A DNA stretch of 64,000 nucleotides. It comes from Plantago major. Taxonomy: Eukaryota; Streptophyta; Magnoliopsida; Lamiales; Plantaginaceae. Made by a program: the position numbers and the translations under genes. The notes beneath the pieces were generated by a model. It made no database searches, had not been told where the DNA came from, and was given only the letters and a program-made list of their open reading frames with translations. Below, piece after piece: positions 46,528 to 57,061 of the stretch; the stretch's first letter is position 1; each line of letters opens with the position of its first letter. The stretch lies in the NCBI GenBank assembly GCA_026545765.1, contig CM048844.1, positions 58,996,932-59,060,931 of the forward strand, given 5' to 3'.

Positions 46528-48708
46528 ATGGCTCAGTTAACCTATGGAGCCTACATGCAGCCCGGCGAGGTTAAGGCTGGGAAAGCGGCAATCGTACTGT
46601 CTAATGAGGCGAGAAATTTGGAACTCAAAGCTTACCACTTCCATAATCTTCCCAAGTTCTACGGAATGGCTAACGAAGATGTGATATGGTTCCTCAAGGA
46701 GTTCGAAGTAGTGATTGCAGGGATTCCGTTGACAGCTGGAGGGGTAACAGTTTCAGATGGAGAGATAAGGAAGAAGGTTTTTCCGATGTGCCTGCAGGAT
46801 AAAGCTAGGAACTGGCTGTTGAACAAACCTGGGGGTTCTCTACCTACTTGGGATTCTCTTTATAAAGCCTTCGTGAATAAATTTTACCCTCCCGAGAAAA
46901 TGCAGCACCTTCGTACTCAGATAATGCAGTTTCAGCAGATGTACGATGAGACTTTCTATGAAGCTCGTGAATGCTTCTTACAGTTGTTGTCCCAATGCCC
47001 GCACCACAGGATCGACGATATGCATATGTGCATCAAATTTTATGAGGGTCTGGATTGGGAGTGTCAGAACATGGTTAATATGACGTGTAAAAATTCATTC
47101 CTGGAAGAATCCTCTGACGAATTAAATGGTGTTTTCGCGAAATTGGCAGCAGTGTATCAGCTCAAGGGTGCGAGAAATAAATCTAGGAGATCGGAATACC
47201 GAGCAATTGAAGGGACTCCAGGGGCATGTACTACTGAGTTGGACAAGCAAATCGAGCAGATAAGGTCAGCAAGTATAGGTGTGGTTCCCAACACTCCATT
47301 GAGTGAGCGGTGCAATCTCTGTTGTAACTTTGGGCATGGAACTAGCATGTGTAGGCTCCCAGAGATTATGAACGAGAACCCGATTCCTGAGATGGTGAAT
47401 TGGATGCAGACCAGATAGCGTGGTAACTGGCAGGGTAACCAAGGTGGCAACAACTTCTATGAGAATGCGTCATAGACGCAATCAGTTCTAGCTCAGCCAG
47501 TTCAGGTTCAAACTACGAAAGCGCCAGGAAGTTCTGATCAGGCAATCAGGAACAACATGGAGCGTTCTGAGAGGTTCTGGGCTGAAGCACAGGAAAATCA
47601 GAGCAGGAATGATCAGCGGTTCGACAGCATTGAGCAGGCGCAGAAGCGGTTAGAGAAGACTTTGGGGGATCTAGCTGGCCGATTTCAGCAAAGAGAAAGG
47701 GGTAAGTTCCCGGCGACCGCAGAAACCCACAGAGTTCTAGACATTCAGGTGACATTTGATGAGCCAGTAAAGGTGAAGTCTGTTCTTGCTACCTGCACAT
47801 GCCAGCTCGAGAATACGGTGGCCCAGGTTAAGACACCGGAGGTAGTTGAGGTAGTACCTACACCAGCACTTGAGAAGCCGATAGAAGTTAGAGTCGAGGT
47901 ACAGGAGAAAGAGGTAGCCACACCTAGTATTACGACTCCAGTAGAGGAGGCGGGTGCAAAACTGGCTGTCCTTGAGGTAAGTCCCACCGCTAGGGTGATC
48001 CTGACAGCAGATAAGAGCTTTAGTGATGCCAATAGCTTCGACTTGGTGGTTGGGATAGGAAATTCTTTTGAGGTAACTGGCATCGTAGATACAGGAGCAG
48101 CGGTTAATCTGATGACCTTTGCGACCTAGGAGGAGCTGGATTTGAAGGGTTTGGAACCCAGGAAATGCTTCATCACGATGGACAATGGAACGAGAAGTAG
48201 GTGCATGGGTGTGATTGAGGATGTTTCGCTTACACTGGATGGGGACACTTTTATGGCTAATTTCGTGGTTGTGCAGTCGACACGGATTAAAGGCAAGGAG
48301 ATGGAGAAGGATATGTTGCTGCTTGGGCGACCGTTCACCAAAACCACTCGCATGATTGTCAACCTCCAAACTCGTACCTGCACTATAGAGGTACATGGCA
48401 AGCAACGTGAGTTGCAGGCCACAACTACACCATACTCACCCCTACAGGTTGACACCGGGAACTATATAGGGGTGCATACTGGACCCTTGTATATACACAC
48501 TTATCTGAAGGGGAGAAAAGGAGCTGGAACAACCGGAAGAACCAAGAACTTCCAGAGTACCCGTTATCCAACACGGAAGAGTCTTGTACATGACTGTAAA
48601 GGTACACCTGCAGGCAAGTCACTGTTGATCCCATCATCTTTTCTTTTTCACTCTACACTTGAGGACATGCTTGAGTTTAGGTTTGGGGAGGGGGAATGTG
48701 CTCTCTAG
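46528..48708 (+). pseudogene. Athila-like Gag-protease polyprotein, interrupted by three TAG codons
   Basis: Start ATG 46528 (MAQLTYGAYMQPGEVKAGKA). Capsid core: SNEARNLELKAYHFHNLPKF, FLKEFEVVIAGIPL, KVFPMCLQDKARNWLLNK, TWDSLYKAFVNKFYPPEKMQ, FYEARECFLQLLSQCPHHRI. CCHC knuckle CNLCCNFGHGTSMC (CX2CX4HX4C). Helical stretch near 47560-47690. Aspartic protease with DTGA at 48088 (EVTGIVDTGAAVNLM) and LLLGRPFTKTTRMIV near 48315. The frame stays open for 726 codons except for TAG at 47416, 47473 and 48127. At each site CAG (Gln) would restore continuity (R-stop-RGNW, S-stop-TQS, T-stop-EEL). No RT follows; the frame ends at a real TAG at 48706. Confidence 0.9.
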
Positions 48709-49947
48709 TGTCTTGTCTGCATTTTTCTCTATCACCTGAGTCTCTAGAGTCTTTTGTCCTTTACTTTTTGTATATTTTGGCCATTTTTTCTTTTCTTCTT
48801 CTCCCTTCTAGAGTCTTTCGTGAGTCGTTCTTCCAAGTTATAAAAGCTTCTATTGTGATTAATAAATTTGCTAGCTGCTTACGCTTTGCATGATATTTAA
48901 CTAAGGTGGCGTAGTGGATTTAAAATCTCGTAAGGTTGTTTCTCTCGTAAATAGCAAGTCTGTTTAACTCTTTAGTCCAAAAGCCGCTGAGAAACTTTAA
49001 AGCCGATGAAAAAATATTGTACCGGCGCCTGTGTGATTCTTTCGGGAAGTGCAAACTCCCTTGTTTGCGCCTCTCCATGCTCATGTGTATTCTGTTAAGT
49101 TAAGTATGACGAACGGCATGTTCTTTATGGTCTATTTTATCAAAGCTAGTGCATTACAAAGAACCAGTTTGGGGAGAAGAATCCTGCTGTGCTGATATGT
49201 TTGGTTATACTTGTAATCTGTGTTACTTCCCCTGATTAGTTAATTCGTCTCGTAGTGTATCTGTGGGGCTTGTCATCACCGTAGCCGTGTTGGGCGTGTT
49301 TCAAATACTACCTATATACTGGAGTGGTCCTAAAAAGCCATATGTCCGTGAGGGTTGATGGCACGTATACCAAACTGACATGCACAAACGTGCGGACTTC
49401 GGTAAAACAGACACTACCAAAAAATTGAGACTAAAAGAGTCCATAGTGGCCAAATTGATTAGCATGTAATTCATTGTATGCAAAAATGTGGTGATATGGA
49501 AGTTTGGGTTCTGACAAGCTGCTGCACGTGAAGAAAAACTCCCTTCCGACTTAACTGACTGAGTATTTTGCATGAGGTATTTGAGGCACCTTTGTGACAA
49601 AAGTCACCTTCCCTTTCTCTTGCCATTTCTTGAGTGATTACCCACTGGACACTTCCAGAGTGTGAGAGAGAGTTATGTAAGATTCCTTGTGACGGATTGA
49701 AGAGTTAAACTTAAATGCTATTTACCTGAGAAACTGTCTTGCTTGATTTTTTGTACACTATTCTGTCAAGGTTAGTTGAGTGCAAAACTTTAGCATCTTG
49801 TGAACTTAATGTTTACAATGGTAGAATTCGGTCAGTTGGAAGTTTGACTCGTTTGCGTGTTTCTTATTTGTCGTCATTTAGAGTCTAGTTTGTTTGTTTT
49901 AGTTGTGTGTTTGGTTGAGGACGAGCAAAGGTTCGGTTTGGGGAGTT
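48709..49947 (+). other. Inner Athila 3' non-coding region and PPT
   Basis: No gene. It shares ordered blocks with the outer element: GCCGATGAAAAAATATTG (~49002), CAAATACTACCTATA (~49302), GTGAGGGTTGATGG (~49349), CATGCACAAACGTGCGGAC (~49379, a GCAC/GTGC hairpin) and ACTGGACACTTCCAGAGTG (~49644). It ends with the PPT region GAGCAAAGGTTCGGTTTGGG (49923-49942). Confidence 0.8.
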
Positions 49948-51149
49948 TGATGAGACGATAATTTAGAGTCTCATTTAGTCATTTTTAGCGGTCTGTGTGA
50001 GTCTTCGTTTATAGTTTTCTAGTATTTTTGTTCGTTTACGCTTTGGTGTTTTGCTTTCTTTTTCCAGGAATTATCCATTTTAAGCCAAAAAGACAAAAAG
50101 CCGGTTAGCATGGCTTGCCGCGGCGAGAGATTCTTCCCGCCGCAGCGAGATTTTACGAGCCAGAAGTTAGGAGCTGCAAAGAGGCTCGCCACAGCGAGGA
50201 AATTGGTCTGCTGCGGCGAGATTTGATGAAGGATATATAATCTGCGATAATGAAGACTCGCCGCGGCGAGGATATTTGACCGCCGCGGCGAGCGACGGCT
50301 TCCAGCAACTTTGTTGTCCTTATTAGATTAGAATTTAGGACAATTACTCTCATACTTTCTTGTAACCTAGTTCTTAGAAAAAACTCCATATTCATACTTT
50401 CACATTGAGACATTATTGGAGCTTGGTTTTCATCATTGTTGCAGGATTGATATCGAATTCCTGGTAATATTTGATAATTCTCTATCGTTTATCTCTTCGA
50501 TTCGTGTTTTCTTCTGTTTATCGAATTGTATGAGCTTGCATGCGATTATCAACATGTATGTGTTTATCATATGCAGTACCTTGAAGTCTTTGATCTTTGC
50601 TTCTACTATGAGTAGCTAAACCACTCCTAAGACGGTAGTTATGTGACGGTTTTGCGTATTCGCTTCTAGGGTTAGGATTCCTTCATATAGGTTCGTCTAG
50701 TTCAAAATCTTCGTAAAAACTATCAATCCAATTCGCTAGTTGAAGATTTTTTAAATCATTTCCGGTTAAGGATCGTGGATTGACGACCCACGATTACTCT
50801 AGTTCAAAATATTCAAATGACGATTGGTTGAGGTTGGATTGATCGATTTATGTACACCGACCGTGTGACAAGTATGAACGATTCCCTAGAGTGAATTAGT
50901 ATTGCTCGATCATAACTGTTTTGTTCTCTCTGTCACATTGATTTTTAAACCTTTACATTGCTTTATTTGATTTCTAGTTTAGAAAGCATTCAAAACTCGA
51001 ATCATTCATTTGTTTACACAAGTAACTGTTTGCTCTCAACTCGTTGTGGTAGCTTAATTGGTTCCTTAGCAAACGATTCCGTGGTTAGCATTGTTTGTTT
51101 ACAACGACTGCTTTCTACTTGTTTTCTAAGTAGTAATTTGAGCACATCA
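49948..51149 (+). mobile_element. 3' LTR of inner Athila
   Basis: 1202 bp, TGATGAGACG...GAGCACATCA, closely similar to the 5' LTR but without its two 34-bp units and with additional GCCGCGGCGAG boxes (50118, 50136). TATA at 50231. Confidence 0.93.
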
Positions 51150-51154
51150 AAAAT

Positions 51155-52216
51155 CCTTGTGCCACTTCATATACATTTGCACTCTTTTCAAAACGGGTAT
51201 GACGAATGGCATTTTCGACTTGTTATCTCGATTCCCAAACCCGTTCCAAGGAACCGGTTTGGGGAGAGGTACTTGTAACTTTACACTCAGACTCACTCCA
51301 CTCTATATTTTGAGCATTTGGTCGACTTTGAAAATTTCTTTGTATTGCTTGCTGCCGTTCTTAAAAAACAAAGAAAAAAGAAACATCTCGAAGTGTTTTC
51401 CCAGGATCCTTGTGATCGTTTGAGAAGATCGTGTTGGGCATTTCCAAATACTACCTATAAACCAACGCGGGGCTGATTGTGCATATTCTGTGAGGGTTAA
51501 TGGTTTTGTTTTCAAATTGCATGCCAAATACTACCTATAAACCAGCGTGTGGGCAGTTCGCGTATGTTGTGAGGGTTGATGGGGTGTACTTCGAACCGAC
51601 ACGCACAAAAGTGCGGATCTTGAGCAACCTATTGCGATACACTTGCAAAATTGAGATTAAAAATGAAAAAAAATATGAAAATATGTGCAAAAAGAGCAAA
51701 GCACAAGAGAAAAAAAGAAATAATACGTGAAAAAAGAGCAAAGCACGAGAACGGTAGCTATTTACATTCTATGTATTGATTTCGACCCCTTTTCACCAAA
51801 AAGTCCTTTCTAATTCGTTTGAATTGAGTGCAAAAGCATGTAATATTAGTGGTAGCTTTGTGACGTTTGTTGTCACCTTCCTAAGTTAAATCTCGAGTGA
51901 TTACCTTTATTTACTGGACACTTCCAGTAGAGAGACTTGAGTTGCACTTATATTATCCTTTGTGAGGGACTGCTAGGGTAAGTAAAAGTTTTATTTACTT
52001 GTGAAACGGAAGATTGTGATCTTTGCTAAGCTACTTGCCAACGTTAGAGGGGATACAAGTTTACATCAGTTTAAGGCTTGACTCTTGCAATAGTTGTTCC
52101 GGTGGCTTGTTGATTGAACTCTTCTGTGTTGTGTCGTGTCTATGTGTTTTTTCATTTCTAGGACGTTTTAGATACTTGTTTGCTGGAGGGCGAGCAAAGG
52201 TTCGGTTTGGGGAGTT
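51155..52216 (+). other. Outer Athila 3' non-coding region, part 2, and PPT
   Basis: No gene; ORFs here are short and shared by no relative. The block CAAATACTACCTATAAACCA occurs twice in tandem (51446 and 51527), each followed by GTGAGGGTT-A/G-ATGG. ACACGCACAAAAGTGCGGA at 51600 is a GCAC/GTGC hairpin. The end is GAGCAAAGGTTCGGTTTGGG (52193-52212), the PPT region. Confidence 0.75.
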
Positions 52217-53357
52217 TGATGAGTCGATATTTTAACGACTCATTTAGTCTTTTTTAACCGTATTTTGTTATGTCCTTTAGCCTTTTATATAGTATTTTAG
52301 TGCATTTTCACATTTGGGTATTTTATGTGCTTTTGTACTTTTTTAGGTGTTTTAGGTAAAAAGCAAGAAGATAGAGGACCAATGTGCAAATTAAAGCTTA
52401 TCCAAGCTTCTAGAAGCACAAAGGGCCAAGTAGTGGGCCATTACTCCAAGGAGGTGACAAGTAGGTTGAGAAAAGGGAGTGAAAATAGGAAGAAGTGGGA
52501 AAAATGAGAGTTTCCCCGGATGGGTACCTCACTGCGGTGAGCTCCATCAACACAGAGGCTCACCTTGATCCAGGACAAAAGCACGAACCTGCCTTGTAGA
52601 AGAGCAGATTGCGAGCCAAGAAGCTCGCCCATGTGAGAGTCAAGATGAATGGGGTTCAACACACGATTTCTGGCAGTTTTTTCCCATGATTTCAAATTTC
52701 TACTTCCTTGGTCCTATAAATAGGCCACTTGTATCCAGTATTTTTCATATCTTCATACCTTCTAAGTATATTTTCTCTCAATTCAACCATTGTAAAGACT
52801 CTAGAGATTCAATCTCTCTTTCAAACGATCTCTTGTCCTAGACATATGCAGGTATCAATAGTACAATTACTATTTACTTTGTACATGACAGGAACCTTCG
52901 ATTACAGAACGCATGTTGTATCGGCGTGAACTTGTTAGTGTCTTAATCATTAATTAGGCTATGTCTGTATGATTACATAGCTCATGACAGGCTCTTTGTA
53001 GTGATTACGTACTTGTAGCCCTTATTTGGTTGAACTAGCAATAGCAAGGTGATGAACTGCGACTAGTGTATCCTTAATTGGTCCTTCTCGTATCAGCACA
53101 CTTCATGAAAGGATTTATTTTCATTGTTTGTAGAATTGCATGATCTAGGTATTACCTTGTCTTGTGATAATTAGATTTTATTTTAGGGTTGAAGTATCAC
53201 TATCCACACTATCTGTTTACAACCAACGCAAGCGAGTCTATTCTATTGAACTATCTTAATCAATTCCTCGAGAGAACGATCTTGTGGTTAAGAGCATTGT
53301 TTATAACAACCGTTTTTCTACTTGGGTTAATATAAGTAGTAATTTTTTAGCGCATCA
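52217..53357 (+). mobile_element. 3' LTR of outer Athila
   Basis: 1141 bp, TGATGAGTCGATATT...TAGCGCATCA. TATA box CTATAAATAGG at 52714. It is the intact reference for the split 5' LTR. It is followed by AGTAT, which also continues the interrupted extra ORF of copy D (probable TSD). Confidence 0.92.
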
Positions 53358-53914
53358 AGTATGTAAAGGTTGATGACTGTGATCCCACTGTTTGCAAATG
53401 CATTCATCAGAAGAATGGCTACAGAATACTTGAATTGAAAAACCTACTAGTCAATCAGGGAGGACAAGACTTAATTGCTAAAGATAGAGTCAAGCAATGG
53501 CTAGACCTTGAAATAGAAGTCAGACAGACAGCCAGAATGAACGAGCTATCTGAAGAATGTCCTTATCACAAACTAGATGATGTGCACATAGTTGAAGATG
53601 AATTTAGGTCAAGAACAAAGCTGCAAGTTGAACCTTATGAGTCATTTTACTTGACCAAGGATCAATACCTGGGAGATCTAACATATCTGAGAGAGATATA
53701 TGGTCATTACAAACCCACAGAAGAGCAGCTGGAACATGTCTGGAAATGGGGCAAGTACCTTTGGATAAAAAACATTATCAAAAACCAACCCACCAAATCT
53801 TACAAGGAGAATGCTTTGGCTGCAAGGAATGTTGAAATGAGAGTCAGAACATACATTCTTGAATACTCAGAAGATGTTGAGAGATATGGTGATTGGGTTT
53901 TTCAAAAGAGCTGA
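53358..53914 (+). pseudogene. C-terminal domain of the Sirevirus extra ORF (copy D)
   Basis: The open frame enters from the LTR boundary: IHQKNGYRILELKNLLVNQG, LIAKDRVKQWLDLEIEVRQT, NELSEECPYHKLDDVHIVED, VEPYESFYLTKDQYLGDL, LREIYGHYKPTEEQLEHVWK, WGKYLWIKNIIKNQPTKSYK, ending YGDWVFQKS with TGA 53912-53914. Relative to copy E it lacks ~18 codons in frame (between NQGG and LIAKD). The domain is open end to end here. Its upstream part is lost to the outer Athila insertion and would lie left of the window. Confidence 0.85.
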
Positions 53915-54271
53915 AGATGAAGACTTGAAGACCAACTTATAGGATGTTCACTTGGAACTTGGAACTTCATGTTGTCCTATAATGCTGTGTAATTGTTGAT
54001 TATTGCTGATTATACTTACAGTTTATCTTGTAAAAGTTATCTATGTACTCAAATGTAATTTATCTGATGAACCTACCATCATATATCATTCTATAAAAAG
54101 ATAATTTGTCAGCAAAGATCATACCTTGTGATTTGGCTGATGTTTACTTTCTACTCTTAAATAAATGAATTGAAAGATCATAAGATATGTTTAAGTGTTG
54201 GATTGTTTCCTCATCCAGTTCATGATAGGTTTTCAGATAGTCTTATGTGACTGATCAAAAGGGGGTAAATT
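53915..54271 (+). other. 3' untranslated region and PPT of copy D
   Basis: Collinear with the matching regions of B, A and E (TTATAGGATGTTCACTTGGA; TGTTTACTTTCT; GTGACTGATCA). PPT AAAAGGGGGTAAAT at 54257-54270. No gene. Confidence 0.75.
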
Positions 54272-55698
54272 TGATAGAACTATCTGTTTAGATTTTGATC
54301 AGTAAACCCTAATGACTTATCTTAGTTCGGAAAGGTAACTAGTATTCTTAGTTCACTTGAACATTCTAAAAGAGGAAGCTTACTGAGTATGTTAGTCTAG
54401 CAAATCTTATATAGGATGTTAGGTCTCAGAATGTAATTTTTATAACTTCGAAGAAGACCAAGAACCAAGCATCCAGCAAAAAGGAGCTCATTATTGAAGA
54501 TCAAGAGACTACACGAGATTGCTGAAGACTAAGGAGAAATGTCTCCTCAAAGAGTATTTCAATGGGTTTCTGATACTCAATGCTCACTGAGTAAGGACAT
54601 ACAAAGCCTTAGATACATTGCATTGTTCCATTGAGACTACAGGACAAAATATAGTACAGTTCATTTATTACGCAGACATAGATGTCTGAACAAAAGAGGA
54701 AATCTCTATAAAGAGACAAAGCTCACTGCCGTACTATCTTCATATATCAATAGTTTGAATTACATTGTGCCTAACGGATACTATTCAAACGGCATAATTT
54801 TAAACTATAAATATCACCACTTAGAATGCTTGAAAGACACACATAACTTACACCTTAGACTGAACATCACTTGCGATATACATTCAAGCATACAAGCCTT
54901 TTACCTACTTACTCTCTAGCTTACTATTGCGACAAAAGCTCTTGAATTCTAAGCAGCACAAATGTTCTAAGTCTCCTGATCCTTAAACAAGAATCGCATA
55001 TTGTGAAAGAGTTGAATCCAAGGATAAAGTTGCGACTAATATCTGAGATTCATTCTCTTGAACAAAATCAAGACTTGGGTCAGTAAAGAACAACTTAGCA
55101 TACATTGTGAAGTGTATTAAGTAAGATTGATTCTATAGAGCTCTCTGAGATAACTGAATAAGTTATAAGAGCTTGCTCACCTGACAAACTACCATAACCA
55201 ACACCAAACAGGCGTTGAGCACAGGAAGTACTTAGTTTGGAGAACTAAGGAATAGCTCAAAGGTTACAGAGTAGAGGAATTACTTGGCTGAGAAAGCGGG
55301 GGAATAACTCAGGGGGAACACTTGGTTGGGAACCTAGTGTTAAAGGGATCAAGAGATAGGATTTTGTAAGGAGAACTCATCATCTTATCTTAGTGGATTT
55401 AAGTACTGAGAAAGGGCGAGTGGATTAGTTGAGGGATTACACCACCTTCAAATACCACTATAAAGCATTGTGTTATTTACTTACTGCACTTTACTTATTG
55501 CTTATCTTTTGCTTGCTGAGTATTTACACACCTTATTGTTTGCTGACACGTGCAATTATCACAAAAGTCTTCCACTTTCTGATTATAAGTATCAGATACC
55601 TTTATAGATATATGAGAAACTGTTTTATCGACAAAAGATTGAAAAGATTCACCCCCCCCCCCCTCCAGTCTATTACTTTGCCGTTTTCTTGAACAACA
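54272..55698 (+). mobile_element. 3' LTR of Sirevirus copy D
   Basis: 1427 bp, TGATAGAACTATCTG (altered TGTTAGGAATATCTG) ... TTGAACAACA. TATA box ACTATAAATATCACC near 54804, C12 run 55652-55663. Followed by CAGAC, the presumed right TSD in copy E. Confidence 0.88.
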
Positions 55699-56750
55699 CA
55701 GACCACAACCCCAAGTCATCAACTGCATATGGAAGCTACAAGATCAAGGACAAGGTCCCAGAAACCTCCAACAGCTGCCAAGAGCTCAAGGAGAAGAAAG
55801 ACCAGAGACTCTGAAGAAGAAGAAGGAGAAGGAGAGATCTCTGAGAGGAGAAGGAAGAAAGGTGATGATAGCTGCAAAGAGCTAATGATCATGCATCTGT
55901 CTAATGATGATGAAGAGGAAGATGAAGATAAAAATCCTCTTCACAGAAAGAGAAACTCAAGCAGCCTATCTGAACCAATAGTTGTTGTTCCTTTAGCAGC
56001 TAAGACACCTTCTGGTAACACCAAGTCCCTTCAGCAAGGTACTTCATCAGAAGACCCCCCATCGAAGAGAAGAGAAAGAATAGAAGGAGAGCTGAAAAGT
56101 TTGCCAATCTTCTACCACCAAAGCCTGAAGATGCTGCCATTGAGTATATAAATGTGGATTTTGACCCTACTCTATGGAGATGCATTCATCAAAGGAATGG
56201 TTACTGGATACTAGAACTAGAACATCTACTAGTCAATGAAGGAGGACTACCAATACCCATCTTTAGGCAAATGATAGCATGGAGAAAAGACATGCCAGAT
56301 TTAATAGCTAAGGATGGTGTCAAGCAATGGCTAGACTTTGAAATCCAAGTCAGACAGATAGCCAGGAGGAATGAGCTATCTGAAGCCTGTCCTTATCATA
56401 GACCTAATGATGTGCACAAGATTGAAGATACCATAGGAACAGGTTCAAGGACAAAGTTGACAGTTGAGCCTTATGAGTCATTCTACATGACCAAAGAGCA
56501 ATTTCTAGGTGACTTAGCTTATCTGAGAAAGATATATGAGCATTACAAACCCTAAAAAATATAGCTTGAACATGTCTGGCATTGGGGTGAATACCTTTGG
56601 ATGGAAAACATGATTGTGAATCAACCCACCAAATCTTACAAAGAGAATGCTGAAGATGCAAGGAAAGCTGAAATGAGAGTCAAAACTTACATCCTTGAAT
56701 ACTCAGAAGATATTAAGAGATATTGTGACATGGTTTTCCAAAGGAGCTGA
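55699..56750 (+). pseudogene. Sirevirus extra ORF, 3' part (copy E)
   Basis: From 55729: TRSRTRSQKPPTAAKSSRRR, acidic clusters (EEEEGEGE, DDEEEDEDK), LAAKTPSGNTKSLQQG; a frameshift near 56100-56150, then the C-terminal domain CIHQRNGYWILELEHLLVNE, PIFRQMIAWRKDMPDLIAKD, VEPYESFYMTKEQFLGDLAY. A TAA near 56553 and a damaged segment interrupt before HVWHWGEYLWMENMIVNQPT; the natural stop is TGA 56748-56750. The order and spacing match copy A 41490-42576. Its upstream part was displaced by the copy D insertion. Confidence 0.85.
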
Positions 56751-57061
56751 AGAAGAAGAAGATGAAGACTTGAAGAGCAACTTTTAGGATGTTAACTTAG
56801 AACTTGGAACTTCCTGTTGTCCTATAAAGTTGTGTAATTTTGTATCTTGCTTATTGTAATTTAAGGCTTATCTTGTAAGAGTTATCTATGTACTCAATTG
56901 TAATTTATCTAATGAACCTACTCTCAGATATTTACTTTCTACACTTTAAATAAATGAATTTAAAGATCATAAGAAATGTTTAAGTGTTGGATTGTTTCCT
57001 CATCCAGATCATGATAGGTTTTCAGATAGTCATAGGTGACTGATCAAAATGGGGGGAAATT
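56751..57061 (+). other. 3' untranslated region and PPT of copy E
   Basis: Collinear with copy D (CTTTTAGGATGTTAACTTAG; GGTGACTGATCA). PPT AAAATGGGGGGAAATT at about 57046-57061. No gene. Confidence 0.75.

Larger units (their letters stand above)
45134..51149 (+). mobile_element. Inner Athila-like element, gag-protease only
   Basis: 6016 bp, TSD AAAAT at 45129-45133 and 51150-51154. LTRs 45134-46360 and 49948-51149; PBS 46365; one open gag-protease frame 46528-48708 broken only by three TAG codons; 1.24 kb of 3' non-coding; PPT before 49948. There is no RT, RNase H or integrase, so mobility would require enzymes from another element. It sits inside a relative of the same structure (the outer element). 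Confidence 0.93.
11142..53357 (+). mobile_element. Outer Athila-like element, gag-only, split by five insertions
   Basis: Its pieces are: 5' LTR (11142-11194, 25283-26186; the first ~210 bp lie beyond the chromovirus-like insertion), PBS 26193, gag 26421-27900, non-coding 28442-28813, 44562-45133 and 51155-52216, and 3' LTR 52217-53357. No RT, RNase H or integrase sequence occurs in the internal pieces, so it is a non-autonomous gag-only (TR-GAG-like) derivative. It is inserted in the extra ORF of Sirevirus copy D; the right flank begins AGTAT, the probable TSD. Insertions in it are the chromovirus-like end, the 14-kb AT-rich block, a solo LTR, copy A and the inner Athila. Confidence 0.8.

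Noticed and set aside
47737-48405. 222-codon minus-strand ORF opposite the inner Athila protease region
   Set aside because: Antisense shadow of the well-supported Gag-protease frame; low-complexity and without homologous counterpart in the outer element.
46528-48708. Programmed stop-codon read-through of Gag-protease
   Set aside because: Three TAGs in different contexts, and the same CAG-to-TAG change is seen in many unrelated frames; mutation is simpler. Kept as a finding about decay, not as recoding.
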